Assembly: GCF_015477835.1 (NCBI RefSeq)
Contig: NZ_JADLQN010000003.1
Coordinates: 62,001 to 126,000 of the forward strand
From: Nocardia higoensis
GTDB taxonomy: Bacteria; Actinomycetota; Actinomycetes; Mycobacteriales; Mycobacteriaceae
Direction of reading: 5' to 3'
DNA length: 64,000 nt
Below the pieces are notes generated by a model, which saw only the letters and a list, made by a program, of their open reading frames with translations, had not been told where the DNA came from and did no database searches. The position numbers were made by a program, and so were the translations under genes. Shown here piece by piece: positions 16,978 through 26,092 of this stretch. The stretch's first letter is position 1, and each line of letters starts with the position of its first letter.

Positions 16978-18378
16978 TCAGGCGCCGATCGAGTGCCCAC
17001 CGGCCGACATGCCCTTGGCCGAAGGCCCCTCACAGAACTCCTCGATGCGTTCATCCAGCTCACGGGCTCGAACGGAGTCGCGGAAGCGCGGCGTAGCGAT
17101 TCTGCGCCGCACACCGGACAGCCGCTCGGACAGCTGGGCGATCCGCCGATCCTCGTCCAGCGCCAGTACCGGGGCGAGCACCTCCGCCGCGCCGTCGAGG
17201 CTGCCGTTCATCAGATGCGCGGCGGCGCTGTCCACCCGGGTGAGCGCCTCCGCGCCGTAGGACCGCTTCTCCAGCGGACCGCAGGCATACAGCTCGATAG
17301 CCCGGCTGGTCGCGGCCAGCGCCTGCTCGGCCTGTCCCAGGTGGATGTACGTGGCGCCCGCGTAGTACTGGGCCTTGGCGTCCGGGAAGCCGAACACCCC
17401 GCCGATCTCGTCGTGCAGGTCATCGGCGGCGCCGTGGGTGCTCGCCTCGTCGGCGGCTCGCACGCAGCGGTCGGTGTCGGCGGCATTGCCCAGCGTCGCC
17501 CACATCCTGGCCTCGATATTGAACAGCCGCACCCGCGCGGTCGCCGACTCGGCGTACTCCTGCCCGCTCTGGGCCAGCAGCACCGCCCGGCGCGGCCGCT
17601 GCGAACGGCATTCGATCAGCGCGTGCATGCCGCGCGTCCAGGCCCGCAACCCGTTGTGATCGCACAGCTCGGCGTAGGCCCAGGCCGCCCTGACCTGCTC
17701 GGCGGCCGCGTCGAGATAGCCGAGGTCGGTGCTGGCATTGGCGAGCAGACCGGTCAGCGTGCCCGCCAGCAGATAAAGGTGTCTGGTGTCGGCGGGGCGC
17801 TGATGGCCCTCCAGCAACCGGTAGACGCGGCGGCGCACGCGCAGCATCTCGACGGTCATCGGCACCGGCGGTATGTGCACGTAGTCGTTGGCGATCCGCA
17901 CGACATCCGCGTCGAGCTGCTCCAACGTGGTCGCACCGACATTGGTGCTCTCGGCCCGGCCGACGTGATCGCTGGCCTCGTGGGCAGCCGCCATGATCAG
18001 ATCCCTCTCCGAAATCGACGCCAACGCATCACCTCTGATCGCACCGGAGCCGATGAGGGCCAGGAGATCCGCGTCACTCGCACTGCTGGACGGCCCCGGC
18101 CGCGCCGGTGACGTCCCCGTCTCGGCCGTCGGCCCGCGATCCAGCAACGGCTGATCGACAAGTGCCGCGAACCGGGCCCGCACAACCTCGTCGGACCTGG
18201 CCAGGGAAGTATCCAGGGCGGCTTGGTTCACCGGACGCGGATGCACCCGGCTACCCCCCGCCTCCCATTTGGATACGAGCCTTTCGTGCACACCGAGGTG
18301 TGCGGCGAACTCCCGAATGCTCATCCGCTTGGCATCGCGAAGGGCCCGGGTCTCTCTCCCTGACCACTGCCGGACCAC
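16978..18378 (-). CDS. XRE-family regulator with TPR-like C-terminal region
   Basis: A 466-residue protein. An N-terminal helix-turn-helix (residues about 8-40: LRDAKRMSIREFAAHLGVHE, then RLVSKWEAGG) is followed by a long helical region with repeats of the TPR type (for example YAELCDHNGLRAWTRGMHAL and YAGATYIHLGQAEQALAATS). This layout is frequent in actinobacterial developmental or metabolic regulators whose ligand is unknown. The GTG start at 18378 is the most upstream that keeps the helix-turn-helix at the N-terminus. A truncated relative of the TPR part lies at 56115-56813. Confidence 0.85.
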   Translation of the reverse strand: MVRQWSGRETRALRDAKRMSIREFAAHLGVHERLVSKWEAGGSRVHPRPVNQAALDTSLARSDEVVRARFAALVDQPLLDRGPTAETGTSPARPGPSSSASDADLLALIGSGAIRGDALASISERDLIMAAAHEASDHVGRAESTNVGATTLEQLDADVVRIANDYVHIPPVPMTVEMLRVRRRVYRLLEGHQRPADTRHLYLLAGTLTGLLANASTDLGYLDAAAEQVRAAWAYAELCDHNGLRAWTRGMHALIECRSQRPRRAVLLAQSGQEYAESATARVRLFNIEARMWATLGNAADTDRCVRAADEASTHGAADDLHDEIGGVFGFPDAKAQYYAGATYIHLGQAEQALAATSRAIELYACGPLEKRSYGAEALTRVDSAAAHLMNGSLDGAAEVLAPVLALDEDRRIAQLSERLSGVRRRIATPRFRDSVRARELDERIEEFCEGPSAKGMSAGGHSIGA

Positions 18379-18621
18379 GATGACATCCCTTCCCCGACCG
18401 AACTCCCTTCTCAGAGTACGTATCCGGATGTGTCCCCGGCCACAGTCAATTCGGCAGAAGCGCGGAGGGCAGTGGAGGGGCAGCAGAAGGCGCGCGTGGC
18501 GAACTCCCCCTCACGCGGCGTGTCGGGGCACCCTCGAAAGGTGCAGCGATGTAGCTGCCCGAGCGCGCGAGCCGCCGGAATGAGCACTCCCGGAAGGTGA
18601 TCCGCGCGTCGGCGCGGCGAG

Positions 18622-18698
18622 CTCCCGCCGATCCCGGGGAAGCGGCGGGAGTTCGGCGGCGGGGACCGGAAATGCGTCGCCGGTCCCCGCCGACCGAA
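18622..18698 (-). terminator. Two tandem hairpins after dcd
   Basis: Hairpin one (nearest dcd) has an 18-bp stem with one bulge (18652-18669 with 18680-18698) and a 10-nt loop. Hairpin two has a 9-bp stem (CTCCCGCCG 18622-18630 with 18643-18651). They lie 20-100 bp past the dcd stop codon. The rest of the gap 18379-18621 shows no gene and must hold the promoter of the XRE regulator gene. Confidence 0.75.
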
Positions 18699-18717
18699 AC
18701 CCTTCGGCTCGAACGAA

Positions 18718-19320
18718 TTACAGCTCGGCTTCGACGGCGTCGATCGCTTCGGTCGGCAGCGGGAAGTTGAGATAGGACCGCGAAGGCGTCGGCCCGCGCT
18801 GACCCTGATACTTCGAGCCCGCGGCGGCACTGCCGTAAGGATTCTCGGCGGGACTGCTCAGCCGGAACAGGCACAGCTGGCCGATCTTCATCCCCGGCCA
18901 CAGGGTGATCGGCAGGTTCGCCACGTTCGAGAGTTCCAGCGTGATGTGACCGCTGAACCCGGGATCGATGAACCCGGCGGTCGAGTGCGTGAGCAGCCCG
19001 AGGCGACCCAGGCTCGACTTGCCCTCCAACCGACCTGCCAGGTCGTCGGGCAGGGTGCAGATCTCCAGCGTGGACCCGAGCACGAACTCGCCGGGATGCA
19101 GCACGAACGGCTCGCCCTCGCGCGGTTCGACCAGGCTGGTCAGCTCGTCCTGGCGTTGAGCCGGGTCGATGTGGGTGTAGCGGGAGTTGTCGAACACCCG
19201 GAACATGCGGTCCAGGCGCACATCGATGCTGGACGGCTGGATCAGGTTGTCCAGGAGCGGCTCGACCCCGAGACGCCCAGCGGCGATCTCCGCACGGATG
19301 TCACGATCGGAAAGCAGCAC
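18718..19320 (-). CDS. dcd: dCTP deaminase (probably bifunctional dCTP deaminase/dUTPase)
   Basis: A 200-residue Dcd. It starts MLLSDRDIRAEIAAG, with the conserved QPSSIDVRLD and FVLGSTLE segments. The active-site block GKSSLGRLGLLTHSTAGFID is followed by PGFSGHITLELSN, and the C-terminus has KIGQLCLF and the flexible nucleotide-closing end (YQGQRGPTPSRS). It deaminates dCTP to dUTP; the mycobacterial relative (Rv0321, 190 residues) also hydrolyses it to dUMP. Start ATG 19320 fits the family exactly. Confidence 0.95.
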   Translation of the reverse strand: MLLSDRDIRAEIAAGRLGVEPLLDNLIQPSSIDVRLDRMFRVFDNSRYTHIDPAQRQDELTSLVEPREGEPFVLHPGEFVLGSTLEICTLPDDLAGRLEGKSSLGRLGLLTHSTAGFIDPGFSGHITLELSNVANLPITLWPGMKIGQLCLFRLSSPAENPYGSAAAGSKYQGQRGPTPSRSYLNFPLPTEAIDAVEAEL

Positions 19321-19441
19321 GGCATGAGCCTAGCGGTCGCGCCCATGCGCTCGGCGTCCGCTCTCTTTCGGTGATCGCCCGCACAGTGACAGGCCGCGAC
19401 GGATAACCTCTCGTTGACTCACCACGGAAGGACCTCACACC

Positions 19442-20215
19442 ATGACCGACGCCTCCCCGTTCGACCTCACCGGTCACGTCTCCGTCATCACCGGCGGCAA
19501 TTCCGGCATCGGCCTCGGCTTCGCCCGCGGGCTGGCCCGCGCCGGCGCGGACGTGTGCATCGTCGGCCGCAATGTCGAACGCAACGAGGCCGCGGCGAAG
19601 GAGCTGAGCGCATTCGGCCACCGCGTGCTGACCCTGACCTGCGACGTCGCCGACGAACAGCAGGTCGCCGACACCATCGGGCAGGCCGCCGCCGAGCTGG
19701 GCCGCATCGACTCCTGCTTCGTCAACGCGGGCGTCCCCCAGGGCACCGTCCCGTTCCTGGAGACCGATCTCGCCGAGTTCCGCCGCGTCACCTCGGTCAA
19801 CCTCGACGCCGCCTTCGTCACCCTGCGTGAAGCGGCCAAGGTGATGGTCGCCCAGGGCGACGGCGGCAGCCTGGTCGCCACCGCCAGCCTCGCCTCCCAG
19901 CAGGGCGTCCCCCGCGGCCAGTCCTATGCCGCCAGCAAGGCGGGCATCATCGCCGTGATGAACTCCATCGCCGTCGAGCTGGCCAAGCACCGCATCCGCG
20001 CCAACTCCGTGCTCCCCGGCTGGGTGGAGACCCCCATGACCGAGGGCATCTTCCACTGGGACCGCTTCCGCGACCGCGTCCTGCCCCGCATGCCCGTCGG
20101 CCGCTGGGGCCGCGCCGAGGACTTCGAATCGGTGGCCGTCTACCTGGCGAGCCCCGCCAGCGCCTTCCACACCGGCGACTCCCTGCTCATCGACGGCGGC
20201 TACAGCAAGTTCTGA
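19442..20215 (+). CDS. Short-chain dehydrogenase/reductase (glucose/ribitol or FabG type)
   Basis: A 257-residue classical SDR. The NAD(P) motif is TGGNSGIG (residues 18-25), the structural motif is VNAG (94-97), and the catalytic set is N120, S149, Y162 and K166 (YAASK). The C-terminal PGWVETPMTEG and DGGYSKF are typical. The exact substrate is not readable. The ATG at 19442 follows GGAAGGAC, a good ribosome site. A hairpin separates it from the next gene. Confidence 0.9.
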   Translation: MTDASPFDLTGHVSVITGGNSGIGLGFARGLARAGADVCIVGRNVERNEAAAKELSAFGHRVLTLTCDVADEQQVADTIGQAAAELGRIDSCFVNAGVPQGTVPFLETDLAEFRRVTSVNLDAAFVTLREAAKVMVAQGDGGSLVATASLASQQGVPRGQSYAASKAGIIAVMNSIAVELAKHRIRANSVLPGWVETPMTEGIFHWDRFRDRVLPRMPVGRWGRAEDFESVAVYLASPASAFHTGDSLLIDGGYSKF

Positions 20216-20229
20216 CCCCGCCGAGCCCC

Positions 20230-20258
20230 ATCCCCGCACCGGTTACCGGCGCGGGGAT
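20230..20258 (+). terminator. Hairpin between SDR and PAP2 genes
   Basis: ATCCCCGC (20230-20237) pairs with GCGGGGAT (20251-20258), with an inner CCGG/CCGG stem. It starts 14 bp after the SDR stop codon. Confidence 0.6.
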
Positions 20259-20272
20259 GTCATCGTGGAGAG

Positions 20273-21076
20273 GTGAGCCCTCCGTCGCCCTCCGCGAAGC
20301 CCTCCTCGGTCGTCCGCGCGCTCGCCCTCACCGCCGCCCTGCTCGCGGCCTGCTTCGGCGTGCTCACCGTCAATGTCGTGGTCCACGACGTCCGCGCCCA
20401 CGGCGCCGACGACCACAGCGGCATCCTCGCCGCCGACCCACAGATCTCCGGCTGGGCGATCGAGCAGCGCACCACCGTTCTCACCACGCTGGCGCGCGTC
20501 GTCAGCACCGTGGGCGACACCCTGTCCATGACCATCCTCGGCACCATCGTCTGTGCCCTCCTGCTGCGCTCCGGCGACCGCGCCCGAGCCGCCCTCGTCG
20601 CCGCCGCCGGCTTCGGCGCCGCCGTCATCGTCTTCGGCGGTAAACGCCTCATCGGCCGCGAACGCCCACCGGCCGCCGACCGCCTCGCCTACGAACCCAG
20701 CCTCGCCTACCCCTCCGGCCACGCCGTCGCCAGCTGCGTCGTCATCGCGATCTGCGCGGCGATCTTCCTCCCGCGCATCACCCGTCTCGCTGTCCGGGTC
20801 GTCGCCGGGCTGCTCGCGGCGGCCTTCGTGCTGGCGGTCGGATGGTCACGGGTGTATCTGGGGGTGCACTGGCCGACCGACGTGCTGGGCGCGTGGTGCG
20901 CGAGCATCGCCTGGGTCTCGTTCTGCCTCGCGGTATTCCACTATCGGCAGCGCGTACCGGGCCCCGACCACCTCGATGCCGCGCTCTCCGCCACGAATCG
21001 ACCCACCGCGGCCGGTCTGCTGAGCACGCGAGTGCGCGCCGATCGCACTCCTCCCGTCAATCGTGACGTGCCGTGA
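20273..21076 (+). CDS. PAP2-family membrane phosphatase
   Basis: A 267-residue protein with about five membrane helices and the full PAP2 signature: K124-x6-R131-P132, PSGH (147-150), and S192-R193 followed by H199 and D203. Members dephosphorylate lipid phosphates such as phosphatidate, PGP or undecaprenyl pyrophosphate on the outer face of the membrane. The GTG start has GGAGAG unusually close, so the start is less certain. Its 3' end overlaps the convergent lipase gene by 20 bp. Confidence 0.9.
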   Translation: MSPPSPSAKPSSVVRALALTAALLAACFGVLTVNVVVHDVRAHGADDHSGILAADPQISGWAIEQRTTVLTTLARVVSTVGDTLSMTILGTIVCALLLRSGDRARAALVAAAGFGAAVIVFGGKRLIGRERPPAADRLAYEPSLAYPSGHAVASCVVIAICAAIFLPRITRLAVRVVAGLLAAAFVLAVGWSRVYLGVHWPTDVLGAWCASIAWVSFCLAVFHYRQRVPGPDHLDAALSATNRPTAAGLLSTRVRADRTPPVNRDVP

Positions 21077-22376
21077 CCGGCCTGCCGCAGAACATGCGGA
21101 CGAGCAGAGCCATACCCCGAAGGTGACCCCGCGCTTCTCGCCTGGTCCAGGCGATCGACCACACGGTCCGGGTCGTGCCCGGTGGTAGATCCTTCCGGTC
21201 GAATCGGTCGGCCATCCAGTTCATGGTGGCCGGAGTGCCGAGGTAGAGCAGCGCGAGGTGGAAGCTGAGCCGGTCGCGCACATAGTGGATGTGCGCGCCG
21301 GCGCGTCGGTACCTGTCCACATGTTGGTCCACGTCGTCTACTGCGATGAGTTCGTCGTTGACACCCTGGATGATCAGAACCGGCATGGACGGGGCCTGTC
21401 CACCCGGACGGATGTCGTCCAGAACACGCCGCATCTGCGCGCCGTTCAGCAGGTCGGCGAAGCTGGATTCGCTGTACTCGTCGAGGTTCTTCCCCGCGAA
21501 CCGGGGTAGCAGGGCCAACGTGGTGCGAGACGCCGCGTCCGCCAGCAAGGTGTGGAATGCGGGTCTGGCGTGGGCACGAAGGACGCTGTCCAACTCCGGG
21601 TATGCCCGCCGCAGCGCGGCCACACAGACAGTGGAGAACCCGGAGAGCAGCGATCCGTTGAGTCGCAGGAACGCGGCTCCGGGGTCGCCGACGGGTGAAC
21701 CGGCCACCGCACCGACGATATTGAGTTCCGGTGCGTAACCCGCTGCCATTTCCGCAGCCCAGGCCGTGGCCAATCCTCCACCGGAATAGCCCCACAGTCC
21801 GATATCGGTGGCGGCATCCAGCCCCAAGGGCCCGAATCCGAGCGCCGCGCGGATGGCGTCGAGTGCCCGATATCCGGGTTCACGCGCGACTCCGAAGTGA
21901 CCGCCCATGCCACCGTGGTCCGGAACCGTGACCGCCCACCCCCGAGCCAGTGCCTCGGCGATGACCGGCAGTTCCAACTGCGGAATGGCCCCGAGTGCGC
22001 GCGCGCCGTGCCGCAGCGCATAGGAGGGGAAACAGTTCGAACTGACGCCGTCGATCGCGCACTGGAACGACAGCAAGGGCCGCCGCACCGTGGGATCGGC
22101 CCCCGCGGGCAGCAGTACCGTCGTCACCGCGACATCCGGGACCCCGTTCAGATCGCTGGTGCGATAGAGCAGTTGCCATGCCGAGAGCCGTTGCGGGATC
22201 ACGCCGAACAGCGCGACCCTGATGCCGCGGGCCCGCAGGACAGCGCCGGGCGCACGCTGCTCGAATCCCTGGGGCGGGCGGCAGAATTCATCGTCCTCCG
22301 GTCGCAGCGTGCCGTCGGCGTCGAGGTCGGGGACCGGGACCGGCTCGGCGGGCTCCGATTCCAGGTGCAGGCTCAC
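21057..22376 (-). CDS. Secretory-lipase-family alpha/beta hydrolase without signal peptide
   Basis: A 439-residue alpha/beta hydrolase of the LIP type (PF03583-like; related to Candida lipase A). The nucleophile is S198 in LWGYSGGGLATAW, and a C-terminal histidine (probably in RLSFHLAL) and an aspartate (VNDELIAVDD region) complete the triad. The GTG start at 22376 overlaps the preceding gene's stop by 4 bp (GTGA). No signal peptide is visible, unlike the upstream partner. The 690-residue reading to 23129 runs through the partner gene in another frame and is rejected. It probably hydrolyses triacylglycerols or other esters. Confidence 0.85.
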   Translation of the reverse strand: MSLHLESEPAEPVPVPDLDADGTLRPEDDEFCRPPQGFEQRAPGAVLRARGIRVALFGVIPQRLSAWQLLYRTSDLNGVPDVAVTTVLLPAGADPTVRRPLLSFQCAIDGVSSNCFPSYALRHGARALGAIPQLELPVIAEALARGWAVTVPDHGGMGGHFGVAREPGYRALDAIRAALGFGPLGLDAATDIGLWGYSGGGLATAWAAEMAAGYAPELNIVGAVAGSPVGDPGAAFLRLNGSLLSGFSTVCVAALRRAYPELDSVLRAHARPAFHTLLADAASRTTLALLPRFAGKNLDEYSESSFADLLNGAQMRRVLDDIRPGGQAPSMPVLIIQGVNDELIAVDDVDQHVDRYRRAGAHIHYVRDRLSFHLALLYLGTPATMNWMADRFDRKDLPPGTTRTVWSIAWTRREARGHLRGMALLVRMFCGRPVTARHD

Positions 22377-23560
22377 AGACCACCGCCTCCACCGATCAGC
22401 CACGGGTTGAACGCGCAGACCGGCGTCGTCGCGGTCGCCGGATCGAGCGCGTTCAGCGTGATACTCGCCGCGCGCGGGGAGTACATGAGGGTGAGGTGAT
22501 CGGACAGGTCCTGATCGCAGCCGTCCTGCAAGGTGATGTTGTGGACCGTCGCCCCCGCACCCGCCCGCAGGAATGCCCAGTCGTAGGGATTGGTGACCTC
22601 GTCGTAGCGCGAGGCCACCGAGGTGTACTCCACGCCGGGCACGGTATCGCCGTCGGCGTTGAGTGCGGCGTAGAACGGGGAACCGACCGCCTGCTGGATA
22701 TTGGACATCCCGACGATCGGTTCCACGAACCCCAGGATGTTCACACCGAGATTGTTGACAGCCCGCCCCAACGAGGCGATCCCCATCAGCGAGGTGCCGT
22801 GGTGGGTGGCCCCGAAGGTCACCAGCCTGCCGACCTTGTCCGCGCCGCCGTCGAACTTCAGATACCGGTTGGCGACCGTGCCGCCCTGCGAGTGACCCAC
22901 GATGTCGACCTTGTCCGCCCCGGTGGCCGCACGTACCCGGTCGACGAATTGCGCGACCTGGAGTGCGGATTCCTCCATGGGACCGACCCCGTAGCGTCCA
23001 GGCAGCACCGCGCCGAGACCGCCGCCCTCCGCGAGTCCGGACCGGCCGAAGTTGAGCGCGAACACGCAATACCCCGCGCGGGCCAGCCGCGGCGAGAGGT
23101 AGGAGAAGGTGTCGTAGGCGTTGAGCCACGTGCCGTGCAACAGCACCACCGGACGCGGATGCCGGTCACTCGGCTCACAGTCCCACCGATTGGCTCCGGC
23201 CGGCGCCGAATTCGGATTCGTCAGCCCGTAGGCGAACGCCGCCAGCGGCGCCGTCATCTCGGGACCTTCGCCGACTGCCGCCGCCGCGCTGCTTCGCCCC
23301 CACGCGGAACCACTACCCGACCCGCTCCCCGATCCACTTCCGACATCGCCGCCGGTATCGACCACGGCTTTCGGCTGCCTTCCGTCCGGTGCCGGTGCGA
23401 GTCCGGCGGACACGGTGTCGGCGAAAGCCGCCAGCTCGGCCTCAGGTGAGGGCGATGCGCTCGCGGCGCCCCCGAGTCCCACTCCCTGTGCGAGACCTAT
23501 GCCGGCGACCAGGGTCGCACACGCGACGATCCGGCCCATCTGTTGCCTCATTGCGAACAT
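22373..23560 (-). CDS. Secreted triacylglycerol lipase-like alpha/beta hydrolase
   Basis: A 395-residue exported hydrolase. The signal peptide (VACATLVAGIGLAQGVGLGG) cleaves near ASA. A Gly-Ser repeat linker (residues about 74-85) precedes the catalytic domain, which has VVLLHGTWLNAYDTF (oxyanion region) and the nucleophile S224 in DIVGHSQGGTVANRY. Paired cysteines in the mature part suggest disulfides. Three in-frame ATGs cluster at 23560, 23551 and 23539; 23560 has GGGAAG 8 bases upstream. It is coupled to the second lipase and divergent from a PucR-type regulator, which is the likely controller. Confidence 0.88.
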   Translation of the reverse strand: MFAMRQQMGRIVACATLVAGIGLAQGVGLGGAASASPSPEAELAAFADTVSAGLAPAPDGRQPKAVVDTGGDVGSGSGSGSGSGSAWGRSSAAAAVGEGPEMTAPLAAFAYGLTNPNSAPAGANRWDCEPSDRHPRPVVLLHGTWLNAYDTFSYLSPRLARAGYCVFALNFGRSGLAEGGGLGAVLPGRYGVGPMEESALQVAQFVDRVRAATGADKVDIVGHSQGGTVANRYLKFDGGADKVGRLVTFGATHHGTSLMGIASLGRAVNNLGVNILGFVEPIVGMSNIQQAVGSPFYAALNADGDTVPGVEYTSVASRYDEVTNPYDWAFLRAGAGATVHNITLQDGCDQDLSDHLTLMYSPRAASITLNALDPATATTPVCAFNPWLIGGGGGL

Positions 23561-23807
23561 TTCCCGTACTTCCCATCCGTTCGGTCGGCACAGCACTACC
23601 GAATCGGTATGCCCCAGAGCACATTGCAGAGAGAACGTGATGGCCACCGCTGCGCCGCTGCGGTATCCGAAGTCTGTCCCGGCCGACAGCCGGCGTCACT
23701 GCACTGGCGAACGAAGTTCGGCACCCTCGAGTTGTCGGAGTGACAAAGTATCGGCGACGGTGGCCTGAGCGCTGTTCCGCGTCGGCGTTCTCGGCAACAA
23801 TCGCGCT

Positions 23808-25064
23808 ATGCCAGCCGCCCCGCCGTCGTCCACCGCCGATCCTCCGCTACTCGCCCGCATGCTCACCCGATGGCCACAGATAGCCGAACGACTGCTTGCT
23901 GATGGACTCGGAGCGACGACACCCGCCGCCGACCTACCCGAAGGCCACTTCCGACCGGAGGTACTGCCCGCCATCTACGCCTGCGGGCGGGCAGTGCTGC
24001 ATGCCCTCGGCGAGAACCGCAAGCTCACCCGGGACGAAGTCATCACGTTCGTCGCGCCGGTCGCCGAACGCCACGCCGAAGACCGCTTCCCCTTGGCCAT
24101 CCTCATCGAGGCCATCCACGCCTCGGCCCAGTCGGTACTGGCCGAGGCAGCCGCCATCGCCAGGCCCGACGAAACCGACCAGCTGGTGGTGGTCGGCGCG
24201 GGCCTGCTCGATCTGCTGATGAACATCAACATCACCGTGATGGAGACCTACATCGAGGTCAACCAGTCCATCCACCACGCCGAACGTGAGGCCCGCCGCG
24301 AACTGTGCTCGGCACTGCTGCTCGGCCAACCCGCCGATGACCTCTCCGCGCGGGCCGACATGCCGTTGACCGACCACTACACCGTGGTCGCGATCCAGAC
24401 AGCTCCCGAAGGACCATCCACCGCCGCAGCCGATCTCATGGCGCGCAGGCGAATTCGGGTCCTGCACCGCGCCCTCGACACGTTCACCAACGGCACGGCG
24501 CTGGTCTCCTTCGACGGGACGTCCGGAATCGCGCTCATACCGATATATTCCGAATCCGGCCCCGACCTACGCGGTGCGGGCTTGGCCGCCGATCTCGCCG
24601 ACAAGTTGAGCGGCGCAACCTATCTCGCGGAGCGCGAGACCGTGGCACGCGCGGATCTGCCACGCGCCGCGTCCGAGGCCGCGGAACTGGCCACCCTCGC
24701 ACGGCTCCTGGGGCATCCCCCCGGCCTCTACCGACTCGACGACCTCCTCCTGGAATACCAGCTCACCCGCCCCGGCGCCGCACGCGACCGCCTGGCAGCA
24801 CGCATCGTCCCGCTGCTACGCGCTCCCCACCTGCTCGAGGCACTGGAAGCCCACCTACGCCTCGGCGACCGCAAGGCCGCCGCGGCCCACCTCCACGTGC
24901 ATCCCAACACCCTCAGCTACCGCCTGCGTCGTGTCGGTGACCTCACCGGCATCGACCCGAACGAGCCGAACAACTCCCGCCTCCTGGCAGCCGCCGTCAC
25001 GATCCACCGGCTCTACCCACCAGCCGGCGCGCAGGATGGGGTGAGCGACGATTCTCGACCGTGA
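23808..25064 (+). CDS. PucR/CdaR-type transcriptional regulator
   Basis: A 418-residue regulator. Residues 1-160 are a helical RsbRD-like N-terminal domain, the middle has a GGDEF-like regulatory domain, and residues about 345-400 are the PucR C-terminal helix-turn-helix (AAHLHVHPNTLSYRLRRVGD, then LTGID). It is divergent from the two-lipase operon with 247 bp between the starts, so it probably regulates it. A second PucR-type regulator lies at 38726-39952 next to an acyl-CoA ligase operon. Confidence 0.88.
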   Translation: MPAAPPSSTADPPLLARMLTRWPQIAERLLADGLGATTPAADLPEGHFRPEVLPAIYACGRAVLHALGENRKLTRDEVITFVAPVAERHAEDRFPLAILIEAIHASAQSVLAEAAAIARPDETDQLVVVGAGLLDLLMNINITVMETYIEVNQSIHHAEREARRELCSALLLGQPADDLSARADMPLTDHYTVVAIQTAPEGPSTAAADLMARRRIRVLHRALDTFTNGTALVSFDGTSGIALIPIYSESGPDLRGAGLAADLADKLSGATYLAERETVARADLPRAASEAAELATLARLLGHPPGLYRLDDLLLEYQLTRPGAARDRLAARIVPLLRAPHLLEALEAHLRLGDRKAAAAHLHVHPNTLSYRLRRVGDLTGIDPNEPNNSRLLAAAVTIHRLYPPAGAQDGVSDDSRP

Positions 25065-25115
25065 AGGACTTCGCCGAGGACTCGCGCGGTGCGGACCAGG
25101 AGTCAACCGCTTGAC

Positions 25116-25334
25116 AGCTATAGGAGCATCAACGCCGTCATCGAATCATTTCGGGGCAGAATGCAAACCGGCCTGCTCAACCGGCAATGCTGGAAGACCC
25201 GGATCGAGCTGGCGAACGCGATCTTCGAGTACCTCGAGATCTTCCACAACCGGCGCCGCCGCCACTCAGCCCTCGGCATGCGAACCCCGATCGAGTACGA
25301 ACTGATGCAACCGTCCGTCCAACCCGTGGCCTGA
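25116..25334 (+). pseudogene. IS3-family transposase C-terminal remnant
   Basis: The reading INAVIESFRGRMQTGLLN followed by WKTRIELANAIFEYLEIFHN and RRRRHSALGMRTPIEYE is the end of the IS3-family integrase core. The N-terminal two thirds are missing and no terminal inverted repeats were found. The retained catalytic glutamate is the E of the AVIESF motif. It marks the left side of the mobile-DNA region. Confidence 0.85.
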
Positions 25335-25349
25335 AGTCCAGCATCTCGA

Positions 25350-25632
25350 CTCTACGAAACCGGGGGAACATCAGCCCGCGAGGAGATCGACGAGAACGCG
25401 CCACCTGGGCCGATCTCGCCCCTGTACTACGACCTGCCCACGCTTCTGATGTTGCGCCACATCGACCTCACCAAGGAACTCATCCGCGTCGTCGCGTCGC
25501 TGTTCTCCGACAGCCCGGCCGCGCCGATCCCGCCCGAGCCACGCCCGTCCACCGCCGAAGCCCAAGCACGGGCCCGCGCGGACCGGGGACCAGGTCCTCG
25601 ACGTGCTGCACCGGCTGGGGGGCGACACCTAG
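25350..25632 (+). pseudogene. Frameshifted ORF remnant
   Basis: A reading without start codon runs REEIDENAPPGPISPLYYDL, then PTLLMLRHIDLTKELIRVV, to about 25575. It then continues in another frame as GDQVLDVLHRLGGDT and stops at 25632. Codon pattern and composition look protein-coding on both sides of the shift. The family is not recognised; a phage structural or head-tail gene is possible but unproven. Confidence 0.4.
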
Positions 25633-25687
25633 CCGAGCAATTCCCAACGCCAGGCAGCATGTGGAGTTCGGTGTCCTGGGTTGGTGT

Positions 25688-26026
25688 TTATCGCAGATGC
25701 TGTAGTCGTTCACCGGTTCGATACAGTTCAATCAGCAAGGGCCGCACCGCTTCCCCAACAGGCGTCATCACGTAGCGGGTGCGTGTCGGGAATCCGGCCA
25801 ACCGTTGCCGCGAGACCAGCCCGCCCTCGCGCAGGTTGTGTAGGCGCTCGGTGAGCACCTTCGGGCTGATCTCCGGCAGCCGCTCGGCGAGCTCGCTGAA
25901 CGAGCTCGGGCCGTTCAGGAGTTCTCGCAGTACCAAGGTTGTCCAGCGGCCGGAGACGGCCGACAACGCCACCTCGACCGGGCATGCGGTGTCGGGTCGC
26001 TGTGTCCGGCCGGATTCGGTCGGCAC
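25688..26026 (-). CDS. HxlR-family transcriptional regulator
   Basis: About 112 residues of the HxlR winged-helix family. It has the N-terminal CPVEVALSAVSGRW, then LLNGPSSFSELAERLPEISP, KVLTERLHNLREGGLVSR and YVMTPVGEAVRPLL. The GTG at 26026 gives the usual short lead before the conserved cysteine; the longer reading to 26158 overlaps the divergent gene. HxlR proteins often sense oxidants or aldehydes through this cysteine. It is divergent from the SnoaL-like gene, its probable target. Confidence 0.85.
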   Translation of the reverse strand: MPTESGRTQRPDTACPVEVALSAVSGRWTTLVLRELLNGPSSFSELAERLPEISPKVLTERLHNLREGGLVSRQRLAGFPTRTRYVMTPVGEAVRPLLIELYRTGERLQHLR

Positions 26027-26092
26027 CAATTCGGTGTCCCAGCTGTGGGTTTCTGTTTGGTGAGCTGCGTTCGCGCGCGCTTGGCTGGTGGC

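Noticed and set aside
21057..23129. 690-residue version of the second lipase
   Set aside because: The first 250 residues overlap the signal-peptide lipase in another frame and show no coding character; the GTGA overlap at 22376 gives a natural start.
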